A stretch of 64,000 nucleotides of DNA from the NCBI GenBank assembly GCA_029948255.1, contig JALIZF010001913.1:1364001-1428000 (forward strand). The letters run 5' to 3'. Both the position numbers and the translations under genes were made by a program. The DNA is from Telmatactis stephensoni (taxonomy: Eukaryota; Cnidaria; Anthozoa; Actiniaria; Isophelliidae). The notes under the pieces are model-generated. The model saw nothing but the letters and a program-made list of their open reading frames with translations. It was not told where the DNA came from and made no database searches. This document shows positions 1-11,333 of the stretch, in pieces. Numbering within the stretch: the stretch's first letter is position 1; each line of letters starts with the position of its first letter.

Positions 1-66
1 AACTCAATCGTGACCTTACAGCTATTGAATCTTTTTCTTGTTCTGTGGGCTGCTTTATCCAGAAAC

Positions 67-155
67 TATAGACAATTTATTTATGCATGCCCAGAATCAC
101 CAGGGGTGAATTCAGGATTTATCTTTAGGAGGGCGTGCACCCTCATAGATTGAAC
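67..155. repeat. Dispersed repeat shared with the right edge of the receptor array
   Basis: This stretch contains ATAGACAATTTATTTATG, then CAGAATCACCAGGGG and a GGAGGG motif. The same series recurs in the same orientation at 62904-62991. The two copies bracket the receptor array, but they may simply be two copies of a common coral repeat. No coding potential is seen. Confidence 0.6.
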
Positions 156-274
156 TTCCAGATTTCTCGCGGAAAACCTGACAGTCACAGGGTAGCGTCG
201 TGCAAGAGTGAAGAATTCGAACTCCAAATACAATCAACATTCTTGAATTAAACTGTTCCACAATAGCGTTCAAT

Positions 275-677
275 CCCGGGGGGGACTCCTATATATAAGA
301 GGATGGACGGGGATGCTCGTCGGAAATTTTGAAAATGACCCCTAAAAGGTACCTGAGTGGGAGTGGCAACAATTCATTTTTACCCCTAAAAGGTACCAAT
401 TCAAAAACAATAATATAGAGTCAAAGTAATGAAACACTTTGTTATCGATGTGCTTTGAAGGTTCAATTCAGATCATCGAAATCGTCCCTTTCATGCTTAT
501 TTTAGGTAGTTTGTTTACCCCACAACAGTCCCTAAAAGGTACCAGCTATGTCTCTGCTAGGCCACTAGTCTTAAGTCTGAGACACCCTAAAAGGTACCAG
601 ATTGCAGATTTTGAACCCTAAAAGGTACGACCCCGTCCAATCCGATCGGAGTCCCCCTCCCCACCCACCCCCGGGTG
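275..677. mobile_element. Non-autonomous DNA element with internal CCCTAAAAGGTACC repeats
   Basis: The element starts CCCGGGGGGGACTCC and ends with the inverse, GGAGTCCCCCTCC then CCCCCGGGTG. TTCAAT flanks both sides (269-274 and 678-683), a likely 6-bp target duplication. Inside, CCTAAAAGGTAC occurs five times in direct orientation. A further copy of that motif lies at 38747-38761. No transposase is encoded; the frame across 439-621 is repeat sequence. Confidence 0.65.
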
Positions 678-3232
678 TTCAATACGATAATTCGACTAAC
701 GTAGATTGTGTGACAATGATGTTGCATAACGTAGACTATCTTGTTTATCGTGGATACTGTAGAATAGCGATAGAATTGTAGGAGTATAGCAATATGATAG
801 GTTAGAACTGAAACGTGATAGATATATACTTATTTAACAATTGGAATAAGCAATGTAATTTAGGTAAGCGAGTAGTCTGTAGCCTTAAAATATCCTAAGT
901 ACGATTAACTACTTTTATACTGCGATAACGTCTAAGGTTGGCATTAAGTCTAAAGTTATGAACGTAGCGACAAGCGATATAAACATAGCGTGACTTATTT
1001 TAAAAAAGAGCGATATATACAGCGTAGCAATTTATGAACTAAATTATTCTTGCGACTATTATTCAAAAGGCAAAACTTACTTTGGTTTACGCTTGCACGT
1101 ACCAACGGTTGCAAATAGATTGATAGATAGCAGTTGAGCCGACTAGCGAATGGTAAACGTTAACTGACTGCTCGGTTAACTGGTTGGCCAAGATTCCCAT
1201 AAATCCTCCTAGGATAGCGTCACACTAACGACTCAACTGCACTCTATAGTGACCTAGATTTATTGCAAGTAGAACGTGATAGAGTCCGTTTATGTACCGA
1301 TAAATCATTTTCTAATGGAAAGTTTTATTCTAACGTGGGAAGATTAACGTACGTGAGTTGTGCTTAGGGCGTTGCGGAAATTATGCGCGTATTACCTTAG
1401 GCTGTTCCTTGCGGCGCGGATACGGAAATTACGAACTAGATGAATCATGCAGGTAGTGAGCTAAGTTATCTAAGTTATTGTAGCTGATTAAGCATGTTTA
1501 ACTTATGACTATCATCATAAACTTGTAATTTGTAATGAAGTGACAAAGCGTTTCGGAACTAACAAAGTCGTCTCAGGAGGGGGTTCGCACCCCCTGCACC
1601 CCACCTTGAGAATAAGATAACAAGACGCTCAATTGAGCTTTAAGTCGAATTCTAAAACTCTGTTAATAATTCATAAGCAAATAGACCAATCAAAGACGTT
1701 CATTTGGTCACGTGTCTAGACCTTTATACCAGATATAAACACTGATGCATAAACATGAGTGTTTTATCAAAATCAGTTAAAATACTCGTTAATAAAACAT
1801 GAGTGTTTTAACTAACTCTGATAAAACACTTATGTTTATGCATAAGTGTTATATCAGTACAAGGTCTCAGTATAGTTGTCGGATCATTGACATCGCATAC
1901 CACTCATTCATACCACTCATTCATACCACTCTATACTGATGTTCATAATGTATTTTAAGTGTGGACTGAAAATTTAATTATTCTGCGCATGCCTATATGC
2001 ACGAAAAAAATGATAAGCTTATTTCTTCAGTTAAAATGGATTTTTTTCATAAATTCATTCATCGCGGAGCATGGCACAGGCAGCTCAAGCTTCCTATTCA
2101 ATAATAGGTTCGCGATCGCCTTGATAATAGAAATGAGTCTAAGTGTTCGAATTCAGGACGGGGAAAATATTCAAATCACTCCTGTCTAGTATTGAGCTTC
2201 ACTGGACTTTGATTTTCATTTTATATTCTACTCTAATCCTTAAATCAATCCAACAAGCGAATGAAGAACAAATCTCTTAATGACAGAAAATACAAATATC
2301 TTCAGTTAAGTGTACAAACTGTTGAGGAAAGACGGCTATATATAGTTTGCCGTTTGAGGGCTGCCATGCGTTGTAAACGTCAATCTTAAGGTCCCTCTTA
2401 TCTCTAACTGCCTCTAGTTTTTCCTTTACGTTTCAGTCGATCTTCGGGAAATTGAGTCACGTTTAGCGGCAGTTTAGAAAGCAAAACGTTCAATTATATT
2501 AAAACCTGCACTTTGTGAATATGAATACAAAATACTTTTCACCACCTGGGGGCGGTTGTACGAAGGGTGAATAGCACTAACCAGCAGATAAATCCTTATC
2601 CAGCGGATAAAATCTATACAAAATCTATACAGTAGATAACTCTTATCCGGTGGATAACTTTAACCGGGCTCTGCACAATTTGTAGAACAGACATGGATAG
2701 GTTAATTTTTAGTATTATTTTCAACCAAACGTTCAAATCCTTTCAAACATTTTGTTGGTGTACCTCAGGGATCTATTCGTATACAAAGTCACTCGAACAT
2801 AACATTTTAATGGCCTTTTAGAGGATATATATGCAAAATTCCTAATTATTACAAGTAAACGTATAAATACCTTAACGCTTTTGTCGATGCGTCGCTGGCA
2901 ACTGCATGGCAGATGTTCAATTATCTAAAAAGTATATTCACTACATTATCTCTTCATGTCTCAGTAAAGTAAACAGTCTTAAGACTTTCTTAAGAAAACA
3001 ACTCGTCTCTTCCCAAATTTTGACTTCTTAACTCTTCTTAATGTTTCCAGTATTCGTGAGATATTTGATATCTTGTTGATTTTATTCACTGCCTGAATGA
3101 CAAGTGAAGAAGACCTTGTTGATATAATCATTCCAAACATCGGTATATTCCTTTCATTTGGAAAAGTGAGAGATCGATCACCAAAGAGTTCAATTTTCAA
3201 TTGCAGTTTCAGATACAGATAGAAAAATTGCG
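678..3232. other. Gene-free 5' flank of the first receptor
   Basis: No convincing gene is seen. From 690 to 1560 there are many short TAGCG, ACGTAG and GCGAT words, as in the subterminal zones of some DNA transposons; this is weak evidence. From about 2400 the sequence matches the upstream module of the other receptors: the GTGTACCTCAGGGATCTAT motif near 2759, AATTATCTAAA near 2920, and TTCATTTGGAAAAGTGAGAG before the gene. Only one 5' module is present here, without the decoy start seen at five other copies. Confidence 0.55.
1728..1862. repeat. Foldback (hairpin) element
   Basis: ATATAAACACTGATGCATAA on the left is the inverse of sequence near 1835-1855, and GAGTGTTTTATCA pairs with TGATAAAACACT. 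Together they form a long imperfect hairpin of about 130 bp, the shape of a small foldback or MITE copy. Confidence 0.6.
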
Positions 3233-4126
3233 ATGAACTATTCTACTGTTCAAGAACAGGACCACTTTCTGAACTATCCGCACTTGTATTTTCTCCTTAT
3301 TTCTAATTCTCTATGCTCTATTGTGGCTGCAATTTCAAACTTTTTGGTCATCGTGACGTTTGTGAAGACAGCTTCTCTGCGAACGCCCTCGAACATTTTG
3401 ATCCTTAGTTTGGCCGTCTCTGACTTGGGCGTTGGTGTAGTGACACAACCAGCTTATTGTTGTCATTTGATTGCCTGGTTGACCAAGAATTATTCTTTGT
3501 ATGAAAACAGTGAGGAGGTATTCCACCATTCGTATCATGTGCTAACAACCGCGTCGTTGTTCACTGTTACTGCCATTACCATCGATCGTTTCCTTGCTCT
3601 TTATTTGAATCTGAGATATCAAGAATTTATCACAAGCAAGCGGTCTTATGTAGTTGTAATAATGATTTGGTGTTTTAGTTTGCCGTGGTGTTTCGTAGTA
3701 ATACATGTACATACAATGATACTTGAAATTGTCAATGATTCTTTCGGCGTGATTATTGTTATCGTTAACATTTTTATGATGTTGAAAATTTCTGGTGTGA
3801 TCCGCAAACACTCACAACAGATCCACGCCCAACAGCAACAACACCCAACCATGAACACGCAGCCTCACAAGAAATCGGTTAACATAATGTACTACATCAT
3901 AGGTACTTTCATAGTGTGTTATCTGCCTAATTTGGTTGTCTATATTGTGTACAGAGGACTGCAAGCAGACGGAATTGACACACGTCGAATAGAATTTATT
4001 TATGCAGGACAACTGACGAGTACACTTGTGATGCTGAATAGTGCATTAAATCCAATTATTTATTGCTGGAGAATAGAAGAAATACGCAAGGCATTGGTGA
4101 AAGTATTGAGGAGACAATCACAATGA
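3233..4126 (+). CDS. Rhodopsin-like (class A) GPCR, array copy 1
   Basis: This is a single-exon, 297-residue seven-helix receptor, expected in the plasma membrane and G-protein coupled; the ligand is unknown. Visible class A hallmarks are LAVSD in TM2 (about 63-67), IDRFLAL at the end of TM3 (the DRY position, here DRF), a Trp in TM4, CYLP in TM6 and NPIIY in TM7. The extracellular N-terminus is short and carries an NYST glycosylation site. It lacks the segment around KLVRFLDYPHFKN present in most paralogues. The third intracellular loop has only four glutamines followed by HPTMNTQPHK, a pattern shared only with copy 7 at the other end of the array. There is no Pro in TM5. The start is the ATG that aligns with the other copies. 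Confidence 0.9.
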   Translation: MNYSTVQEQDHFLNYPHLYFLLISNSLCSIVAAISNFLVIVTFVKTASLRTPSNILILSLAVSDLGVGVVTQPAYCCHLIAWLTKNYSLYENSEEVFHHSYHVLTTASLFTVTAITIDRFLALYLNLRYQEFITSKRSYVVVIMIWCFSLPWCFVVIHVHTMILEIVNDSFGVIIVIVNIFMMLKISGVIRKHSQQIHAQQQQHPTMNTQPHKKSVNIMYYIIGTFIVCYLPNLVVYIVYRGLQADGIDTRRIEFIYAGQLTSTLVMLNSALNPIIYCWRIEEIRKALVKVLRRQSQ

Positions 4127-4754
4127 TGATATGTAAGCTATCTTTTAAGTTAAACTATCGTATTAGACTATTACTTCAATCAATTGCACTGCAAATGATC
4201 CAATAAATTGACCTCAACTATGTAAATGAAAGGATTGTTGGATTAAAAGCCTACAATCTGTTAAGTATACAAGTTGAGTATAAAATAAAAATATTAGTAA
4301 CCCAATGGTACATGTGCCTTTCTTTTCATGATAAGTTGGATAATTCACATTTTATCGTGCTTTTTTCCACTCTGGGATGGCGAAATTTTATTACAGGGTA
4401 CACGTACACGTTTTGATTTGCCATGAAGATTTATGATATCATTAACGAAAACAATTGCAAATTAATTACGTTACTTGTTGGTAAAACATACGTGATCACC
4501 AACATGAGCCGACCGAGTCATAATATGCAGCCTTTTTGTCAGTCACAAACACAGACTGCTACAGGCATACGCGCGCTTAAGGAACGTCTTCTTCCGGCTC
4601 TAGTTCACTGTCACGCTTGACGCTGTAATGTATTCAAAACGAAAATACGTACCCTTGTGGTTATGGATAAGAATGAGTTATCATAACTAATAATAATATC
4701 GTTATATATAGCGTTGAAAATCCTATAGTATAAGGTACTTTAGTTGTAAGATTT

Positions 4755-5012
4755 TTATATATAGCTATTTCAATTAAACGGTGTCGCTGTAAAAAAGCAT
4801 AAAGCTAAAGCTTCAACTATTTTTGTTTACTAACAAAACTTCGGTAGGTATCTAAGAAAATTAAGGAATATGGTGTCCAAGTTGTAGAATTTGCAAGCAT
4901 ACAGTGAGCTTCTTATTGTAATAATGTCACGGTGAAAAAAATCATGATTGCCGCTTTCCAAAGCTTAGGCTTTTTTTTCAGCGACACGTAATTGAATTAG
5001 CTACATAAAAAA
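4755..5012. mobile_element. MITE-like element
   Basis: TATATAGCTATTTCAATTAA and GTGTCGCTGTAAAAAAGC on the left pair with GCTTTTTTTTCAGCGACAC and AATTGAATTAGCTACATA on the right. The imperfect terminal inverted repeats are about 45 bp each around about 160 bp of noncoding sequence. No clean target duplication was found. Confidence 0.55.
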
Positions 5013-6424
5013 CTAAGAAACCCTAGGAAAAAGAAGAAAAAGAGATCAAAAACAAGAAGAAATCTTCATCAATTTCTATTTCGCCAAAACAGAATAAGCC
5101 CAAGAGGAGAACAAAATATTTTTGTGAACGTGCACGCTTGAATCAAGAGACACAAGTACTTCCCATGGTATGTGCTGTTAATTCCACGGCTCAAAGCCAA
5201 TCAAAAAGAGAAATTTTATCATTTTCTGATAAAACATAAATAACCTTAATAAAGCATTTATATAATTCAACATTTATTTAAGAAATGACCAGCAAAGAAA
5301 CGCTTACTCATGGCTAAAATAGTTGGGAATGCATTGGCTTGTGCATGACCAACAGTTCCTCAGTTCATTCTCGAAATTTCGATTCTGTCAAGTCTGTGAA
5401 TGGCGTTAACTTTTTTTCATATAACAAGCAAGCACTGTCTCAATGTGCATATTAATAAATTAAACTGCTATCAAAGACCTTGCTCAAAAGATCAATGTCA
5501 ACATTAATCATATCATGTGACAGTTTTTATGAATTAACACTACTAATATTCATGACATGATTCGTTATTGGAAGATTAAGATATACTGTCCTTCTGATGA
5601 CAGTACATGTACACTAACAAATTTCGATCAAGCCAGGAGGAGAAAAGGTGGAATAATTCAGCATAAAAATATATTCAATATATTCAAGTATATGGGATTT
5701 TTCCATTCAAAGTTTCTTACTATTTTGGTACTAGATCCCAACTGTATTATCCGGATTTTCTTCCTTACTTTCTTGATTTCAATTTTCTTGGTTTTAATCA
5801 GGATCGTGACACACAAAACTGCACGCGCCCTAGGATCTCTAACTACCTTTTGGTTCTCCTTAATTTTCATTCGATGTTCGGGAATTCAGTAACCGTTTTA
5901 CGGCAGCTAGTTTAGTTTAAGATTCTTAATGACATCTTATATCAATACTTTGCACCTGCACATTGTATAGAAGACATATGATATCCTGCGACTAGTATTA
6001 CCATTATCCAAAATTCAAACCCTCTCAAAAATTTTGTTGTGGTGTACCTCAGGGATGTATACGTATAATCGAATCGAACACAAAATTTTCAATGGCCTTT
6101 ATATGGCATGTATACATGCTAAAAAGCCTAATAATTGCAAATAAACGCAACAATAACTTCACTTTTTTGTCAATGCTCACTGGCAAATGACAGGTGTTGA
6201 ATTATCTAAAACCATTATTCATTATTTTGTGTTCTCAGCTAAGCTTTCCAGTATTCGGGCGATATTCGATATTTTATTGACCTTCCCACTGCCTGACTGA
6301 TAATCTAAAGAAGAGCTAGTTGGTAAAACCATTCCAAACTTTGATATATTCCTTTCAGTTCGAAAGTGAGAGATCACATAAGACTATTAGAATTTTCAAT
6401 TTCAGTTTTAGATCGCTATATGCC

Positions 6425-6451
6425 ATAAACAATTCTACTGTACAAAATTGA
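6425..6451 (+). other. Decoy receptor 5' end upstream of copy 2
   Basis: This is a copy of the receptor translation start (AACAATTCTACTGTAC) with ATG changed to ATA and a stop eight codons later. It lies 511 bp before the real start at 6936. It is the degenerate member of the decoy series also found at 45625, 49181, 52556 and 60360. Confidence 0.7.
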
Positions 6452-6935
6452 ATCTAGAATGCATCTCAAAATGCATCTAACCAATCAAATCACTTAATTT
6501 GCTAGTGCCCAGTCTCCAAGATACTCGGCCATATAATAACATATATCGACTCAGCCAAGTAAAACACTTTTTTGTCAATACTTCATTGTCAATTGACATG
6601 TTGAATTATCTAAACATTTTATTCATTATTTTCTCGTCTCAGCCAAGTCAAACATTAGTCTTAATACTTCCTCAAGATAACCAGTCCTTTTTTCTCGAAT
6701 ACGTTGACCTTTTTAAGATTTCCAGCAATCGGACTTTATTTCCTACGATAGTCTTGCAACATTTTTATTGATTCCCGCCATTCGTACTGTCTGACTGATT
6801 GAGACTGATACCGTAAAGAAGACCTTGTTGGTGAAATCCTTCGAAGGACTGGCATATTCCTTTCATTTGGACAAGTGACTGAGGAATCACCAAAGACAAT
6901 TTCAATTGCAGCTTCAGATTCAGAAGCTTATTGCA

Positions 6936-7574
6936 ATGAACAATTCTACTGTAGACGAACTAAGCCACTTTGACAAATTGGTGCGTTTTCTAGATTATCC
7001 TCACTTCAAAAACTACTTGTACTTTCTCCTTATTTCTAATTCTGTCTGGTCTAGTTTAGCTGCAATTTTAAACTTTTTGGTCATCGTGACGTTTGTGAAG
7101 ACAGCTTCTCTGCGAACGCCCTCGAACATTTTGGTCCTTAGTTTGGCCACCTCTGACTTGGGTGTTGGTATAGTGACACAACCTGCGTATTGTTGTCTTT
7201 TGATTGCCTGGTTGACCAAGAATTATTCTTTGTATGAAAACAGTGAGGAGGCATTCTTTGATACGTTGTTTGTACTAGCAACCGCATCGCTTTTCACTGT
7301 TACTGCTATTACCATAGATCGGTTTCTTGCTCTTTATTTGCATCTGAGATACCGAGAACTTATCACTACCAAGCGGTCTTATACAATTGTAATAATGATT
7401 TGGTTTTTTAGTTTGCCGTGGTGTTTCGTAGTAATACATGCACAGGCAATTTTACTTATTGTCTATGATACTTTCGCACTGATTATTGTCATTGTTAACA
7501 TTTTTGTGATGTTGAAAATTTCTGGAGTGATTCGCAAACACTCAGAACAGATCCTTGCCCAACAACAACAAAAA

Positions 7575-7609
<35 letters not shown>

Positions 7610-7886
7610 GCAAACCATGCGAAAATACAAAAAATCGGTTAACATAATGTACTACATCATAGGTACATTTCTAGTCTGTTATTTACCTAGTTCTGTTTTC
7701 TATATTGTGGTCAGTGGACTGTACGCAGCTGGGATTGACACAGATCGAATAGAATTTGAATATGTAGGACAATTAGCCCCTACACTTGTCATGCTTAATA
7801 GCGCATTGAATCCAATTATTTATTGCTGGAGAATAGAAGAAATTCGCAAGGCGCTGGTTAAACTGCTGCGGAGACAATCACAATGA
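6936..7886 (+). CDS. Rhodopsin-like GPCR, array copy 2, interrupted polyQ loop
   Basis: This is a 316-residue seven-helix receptor in one exon. The chosen start, MNNSTVDEL, matches the other copies and carries an NNST glycosylation site; an in-frame extension upstream has no ATG. Motifs include LATSD in TM2, IDRFLAL after TM3, CYLPSS in TM6 and NPIIYCWRIEEIRKAL in TM7 and helix 8. The third intracellular loop has a glutamine run interrupted by Lys and His, coded almost only by CAA. The 3' flank at 7887-8143 contains the shared tail (GATAAAAACAAATTGTGAAGGACTTAGAAGA). The viral element inserted 257 bp after the stop. Confidence 0.9.
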
Positions 7887-8138
7887 TATGTAAATTAAAC
7901 TTATGCTATAGTTTGTACTTACTATAGTTGAATTGTACAGATATATTTTTTATATGATAGCTGAAACTATGTATTGTATAAGAATACTCGATCATCTGCG
8001 TTATATAAATTATGCAGTGAACACTACAACTAGATATAGAAATGAAAGGTTGCCAGATCAATGATTTGCTATAGCTAATCACTCAGAAATCATAGTTAGT
8101 TGTGTATAAAATGATAAAAACAAATTGTGAAGGACTTA

Positions 8139-8143
8139 GAAGA
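8139..8143. other. Target-site duplication, left (GAAGA)
   Basis: GAAGA here is repeated at 42467-42471, directly outside the inverted repeats. Reading across the two flanks gives ACTTAGAAGAATTGTAATAA. The paralogous uninterrupted sequence near 50836-50860 is ACTTAGAAGAATTGTGTAAA. Depending on where the repeat is taken to start, the duplication is 5 or, with one mismatch, 6 bp. Polintons make 6-bp duplications. Confidence 0.75.
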
Positions 8144-8234
8144 AGCAGCAGTAAGGGTTTGTTCCGTTTGGACCTTGAAATATGCAGGCCCTGCCTGCGT
8201 AGATCGAGGGGTGTCGGCAGCAGGGATTCACTGC
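8144..8234 (+). repeat. Left terminal inverted repeat of the viral element
   Basis: The 91 bp beginning AGCAGCAGTAAGGGTTTGTT are the exact reverse complement of 42376-42466. Similarity resumes further in: both sides carry a TTACTGCTGC motif (8283 on the left, near 42323 on the right) that inverts the tip of the repeat, so the terminal structure is about 160 bp with a diverged middle. The open frames across this stretch are not genes. Confidence 0.9.
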
Positions 8235-8345
8235 ACCAATTATGGCGTTTTGGGGCCCGGAGATTAAAAATGGCAAAACCCCTTACTGCTGCTGGAGACA
8301 TCGTCGGTTGGTATTGTTTATTGAATATAAAATATATATAGATAT

Positions 8346-10664
8346 ATGGACGCTATTGACTGGCTATTACAAAGCGAGTTACCTCCTATTGCAAATGAAG
8401 AAATAGCGCGTCTCAGAAAGAATGTAATCGATAACACAAATGCAGATATAGTTTTTACAACGTTTATAGAAAAAAATACAGATGCTTCGATGACTGAAGA
8501 ACGCGCGGAAGATATTATTAATAGACTGCCCGAAGGGGATTTTCGTCTGCAGTTAGCATTTATAAAATACGATGGCCGCCAGTGGATAGTTGAAGAGGGG
8601 AGAAATCCTATTCGGGCAAGTAATCGTAAAGATCTATTTATCTTGAATAAAAATACTAGGCCCGGCGCTTTAGTGGGCATTGACTCTTTGTATTACGATG
8701 AGGCGTATCCTGTAACCGTGGTTATTTACTTGGGTTATAAAATAAAAGAGCCCGATGCAGAAAAGCTACAGCCGATGAGACATCCCGGCAACTGTGTCGC
8801 CAAACTTATTAGAGAATATTTTACAGACTCTACGAAAGGCGGCAGTTTAACTGACGAACGAAAAAAGGCTATAAGGACATGGGAAAAAAATACACAGAGG
8901 TGTGGCGGTACTATAGAAGCAATAAAGAAATTAGAAGTGGCTATAAAGAGGCGCATTGTTGTGCTAGACATTATGGGCGGGTTTATTTATTCTGGCACAG
9001 ATAAGTATAGAGGCAATGGACCGGCTATAAATATTTATCAGCATAATGGTCATGCGTGGAGAGATGTGAGGTTTCCGAAGAAAAAGAGAGTAGAAGTGTA
9101 TAAAGATGTGAATCCGCTGTGGACGGAATTTGACATTGACGGTAATATTCTTTGTGATGGCAGTGATTTTATTAAAGAGAATTCTATATGGCTGCTAGAT
9201 GCGGAGGGGACGCAGTTTATTACGCAAGATGGGACGCTTTATAGGCCGCAGGTGGAGGATGAAAAAATAAGAAAGGCCTGTGAGATATTGGGCGAGGATT
9301 TTAGAGAAGAGGTATTTTGTAGTAGTTCTTTAGACTTTGTGGCCGCGAGAAAAAGAAATCATTGGAAGCCGACGCCGAAAGAGTTGCCGGAGATTGCGTT
9401 GGCGTGCGTTGAACATGGTCATGGCGGTCTTTGGAATATGGAGTACAAAAAAGAAGATTATGTGTCGCTGGACATGAAGCATTGTTATCCGGCCAGCTTT
9501 AAGGGACTGGGAGATGCGGCGTCTTATTATCAGCGGTATGGACATCCGGATTCGCAGTTCTTTAGGGTGGCTTTAGATGGGCGTTATGAGGCGCCGGCTA
9601 ATGGGTTTGTGAAGTTGACGGCGTGGAAGTTTAAAGAGGGGCTTCATCCTATTATTTACGCGTGGTATGGTAAGCATATAGAAGAGAAAGGTTGGATTCC
9701 GGTGCCGTTGTTAAAGTTCTTTGAAGAGCGTGGACTTTTAGAGTATACGGCGCACGAGGCCATTCTTTGCCACGGTGATAAGACACAGTGGCTGCCGGCG
9801 GATAATCATGCGGCGCGGATTGTTATTGGTAAGTTTACGCAGGGCGCCAGAGCAGGAGAAAAACATATGCAGCGGCGGCTGATAACTGATGATGAAGAGC
9901 TGAACTTTTTAATAAAAAAGGCCCATAAAGAAAATACTATGGTGCGGACAGATGACTTTGGCGGCGATGGCAAAGTGTTGTGTTATTATAACGATTATAG
10001 GGCGCAGTATTATCATTTAAGGGCTTCTATGTTGTCGTATGCTCATATTAATCTTTTGACGATGCTGCTGCGGTTTGATAAGGAAGATATACCTAGGGTG
10101 GCCACGGATAGTTTGTATATAAGGCCTGAGGTGTTGGAAAAGATGAAAATGTATTATGTCAAAGATGAGATGGCCGAAAGTGGACAATGGCGTATAAAAA
10201 ATGAAGAGATGAGGACTTGGCGAGAAAGGGTGAAATACTGCGGTAATCATAAAGAGGGCAAAAGAGAGGCGACGCAGGAAATATGGCCCAGCGTTAGTGA
10301 TCCTATTAGCTATAAACGGTTTTCTTATCTCTATGGCGCTGGCGGCAGTGGTAAGACGACGAGGGTGTTAGGGCTGTTTCCGGAGGTAAAGGTATTAACG
10401 CCCACTCATCGTTTAGAAAGGGAATTAACACTGCAGGGATATGATGCGCAGACCTATCATAGCTTTTTTCGTTATAACGGCGAAAAGTGGGTTCCGGAGG
10501 CTATAAAAGAGATACCGCCGGTTATTCTTTGGGACGAGATTTGTACGGTGCCGCTGCCGATGCTGAAGGAGTTTGTAGAGTTCTTAAAGGGGAAAACGCA
10601 GGTGATATTTGCGGGCGATCCGTGTCAGCCGCCGCCTATTGCGGGAGAAGTGCCCCACGACTGA
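8346..10664 (+). CDS. PolB-like DNA polymerase fused to SF1 helicase (N-terminal 772 residues)
   Basis: This is the replication protein of the viral element. Polymerase motif A is visible as SLDMKHCYPAS (about residue 377). Motif C is seen as VATDSLYIR (about 580), where the first Asp of the usual DTD is Ala but the second, metal-binding Asp is kept. No clear 3'-5' exonuclease motifs were seen in the first 350 residues. From about residue 660 a superfamily 1 helicase begins: Walker A GAGGSGKTT, then PPVILWDEI (Walker B) and IFAGDPCQPP (motif III). The frame stops at 10664 in the middle of the helicase; motifs V/VI are found further on in another segment. The start codon is preceded by TATAGATAT, as for other genes here. 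Protein priming is likely for this class but not shown. Confidence 0.8.
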   Translation: MDAIDWLLQSELPPIANEEIARLRKNVIDNTNADIVFTTFIEKNTDASMTEERAEDIINRLPEGDFRLQLAFIKYDGRQWIVEEGRNPIRASNRKDLFILNKNTRPGALVGIDSLYYDEAYPVTVVIYLGYKIKEPDAEKLQPMRHPGNCVAKLIREYFTDSTKGGSLTDERKKAIRTWEKNTQRCGGTIEAIKKLEVAIKRRIVVLDIMGGFIYSGTDKYRGNGPAINIYQHNGHAWRDVRFPKKKRVEVYKDVNPLWTEFDIDGNILCDGSDFIKENSIWLLDAEGTQFITQDGTLYRPQVEDEKIRKACEILGEDFREEVFCSSSLDFVAARKRNHWKPTPKELPEIALACVEHGHGGLWNMEYKKEDYVSLDMKHCYPASFKGLGDAASYYQRYGHPDSQFFRVALDGRYEAPANGFVKLTAWKFKEGLHPIIYAWYGKHIEEKGWIPVPLLKFFEERGLLEYTAHEAILCHGDKTQWLPADNHAARIVIGKFTQGARAGEKHMQRRLITDDEELNFLIKKAHKENTMVRTDDFGGDGKVLCYYNDYRAQYYHLRASMLSYAHINLLTMLLRFDKEDIPRVATDSLYIRPEVLEKMKMYYVKDEMAESGQWRIKNEEMRTWRERVKYCGNHKEGKREATQEIWPSVSDPISYKRFSYLYGAGGSGKTTRVLGLFPEVKVLTPTHRLERELTLQGYDAQTYHSFFRYNGEKWVPEAIKEIPPVILWDEICTVPLPMLKEFVEFLKGKTQVIFAGDPCQPPPIAGEVPHD

Positions 10665-11332
10665 TTAAAAACGTTTTTTTTTATGTAGAAGAGGTTTAAC
10701 ACCAGACTACCGTAATAAAGACTTTCGTTAGGGATTTTAAAGGTTCCTTACAGTGGGTTAAACGACGTAGAACAGTGTAAGGCAATGCGTAAAGAGTTAA
10801 AAGCTATAAAATATCAAACTATTCTTATTAACCAAGTGGCATCCAAAGGACTTAGTATTGAGTAGTCGACGTGCCGCACAGTCTCGAATACAAAAAGGTT
10901 TACTTTACCCTACATCGTACAAAATACCCTGACCACGATGTATTTGTGGTTTACAAACCCCGTGACACTAGCTGTTCAAAGAAAAACAGGCACTGTACCT
11001 TACACAGACATCGTTTTTAGACAAATGCACAGTACCTACCTATTAACTTAGTAGAAAAAATAGTATCCTGTCCGGATTGGAGACTGGGTTATTGTATGAC
11101 CGTTCATAGTGCTCAAGGACTAACAGTAAGGGAAAACTTATGGATTATAGACCAGCGTTTATGCTGGAGTAATCTTATTTATACGGCAGTTAGCAGAGTC
11201 GAATATTACAAACAACTAAAAAGAGCGTGGGGTCCAAAGTTACGTTTTGATAATACACCGCCTGAAGTAGCTAAGGCTAATATACTTAAGAAACTGCAGC
11301 GGTATAAGAAAATAGACGAGGAAAAAAAATAA
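10665..11332 (+). pseudogene. Broken C-terminal part of the SF1 helicase
   Basis: Stops and frame changes fill 10665-11095. From 11096 an open stretch of 78 codons carries helicase motif V (TVHSAQGLTV) and motif VI (YTAVSRVEYY). These are exactly the motifs missing from the 772-residue upstream frame. The order and spacing fit one gene that has decayed. The open stretch ends in an A-run (11323-11329) followed by a stop, with the HNH frame starting across it. Confidence 0.75.
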
Positions 11333-11333
11333 G

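Larger units (their letters stand above)
4127..6935. other. Intergenic region between receptors 1 and 2
   Basis: No real gene is seen. From 5280 onward this is the shared upstream unit of the array: a distal module (ATGATTCGTTATTGGAAGAT near 5556, whose CRE-like site is reduced to TGACATGA), then a CAGGGATGTAT stretch, then a decoy 5' module ending at 6451, then the proximal 5' module. The part from 4300 to 5280 is not obviously shared with the other copies. It holds a MITE-like element and otherwise nothing recognisable. Confidence 0.55.

Noticed and set aside
3335..3538. Recurring 67-70-codon minus-strand frames opposite TM2 of each receptor
   Set aside because: They recur only because the receptor DNA is conserved; no start context or known domain.
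8083..8341. Open frames crossing the left viral terminal repeat
   Set aside because: They span host DNA and the noncoding repeat; the same happens at the right end (42298-42633).
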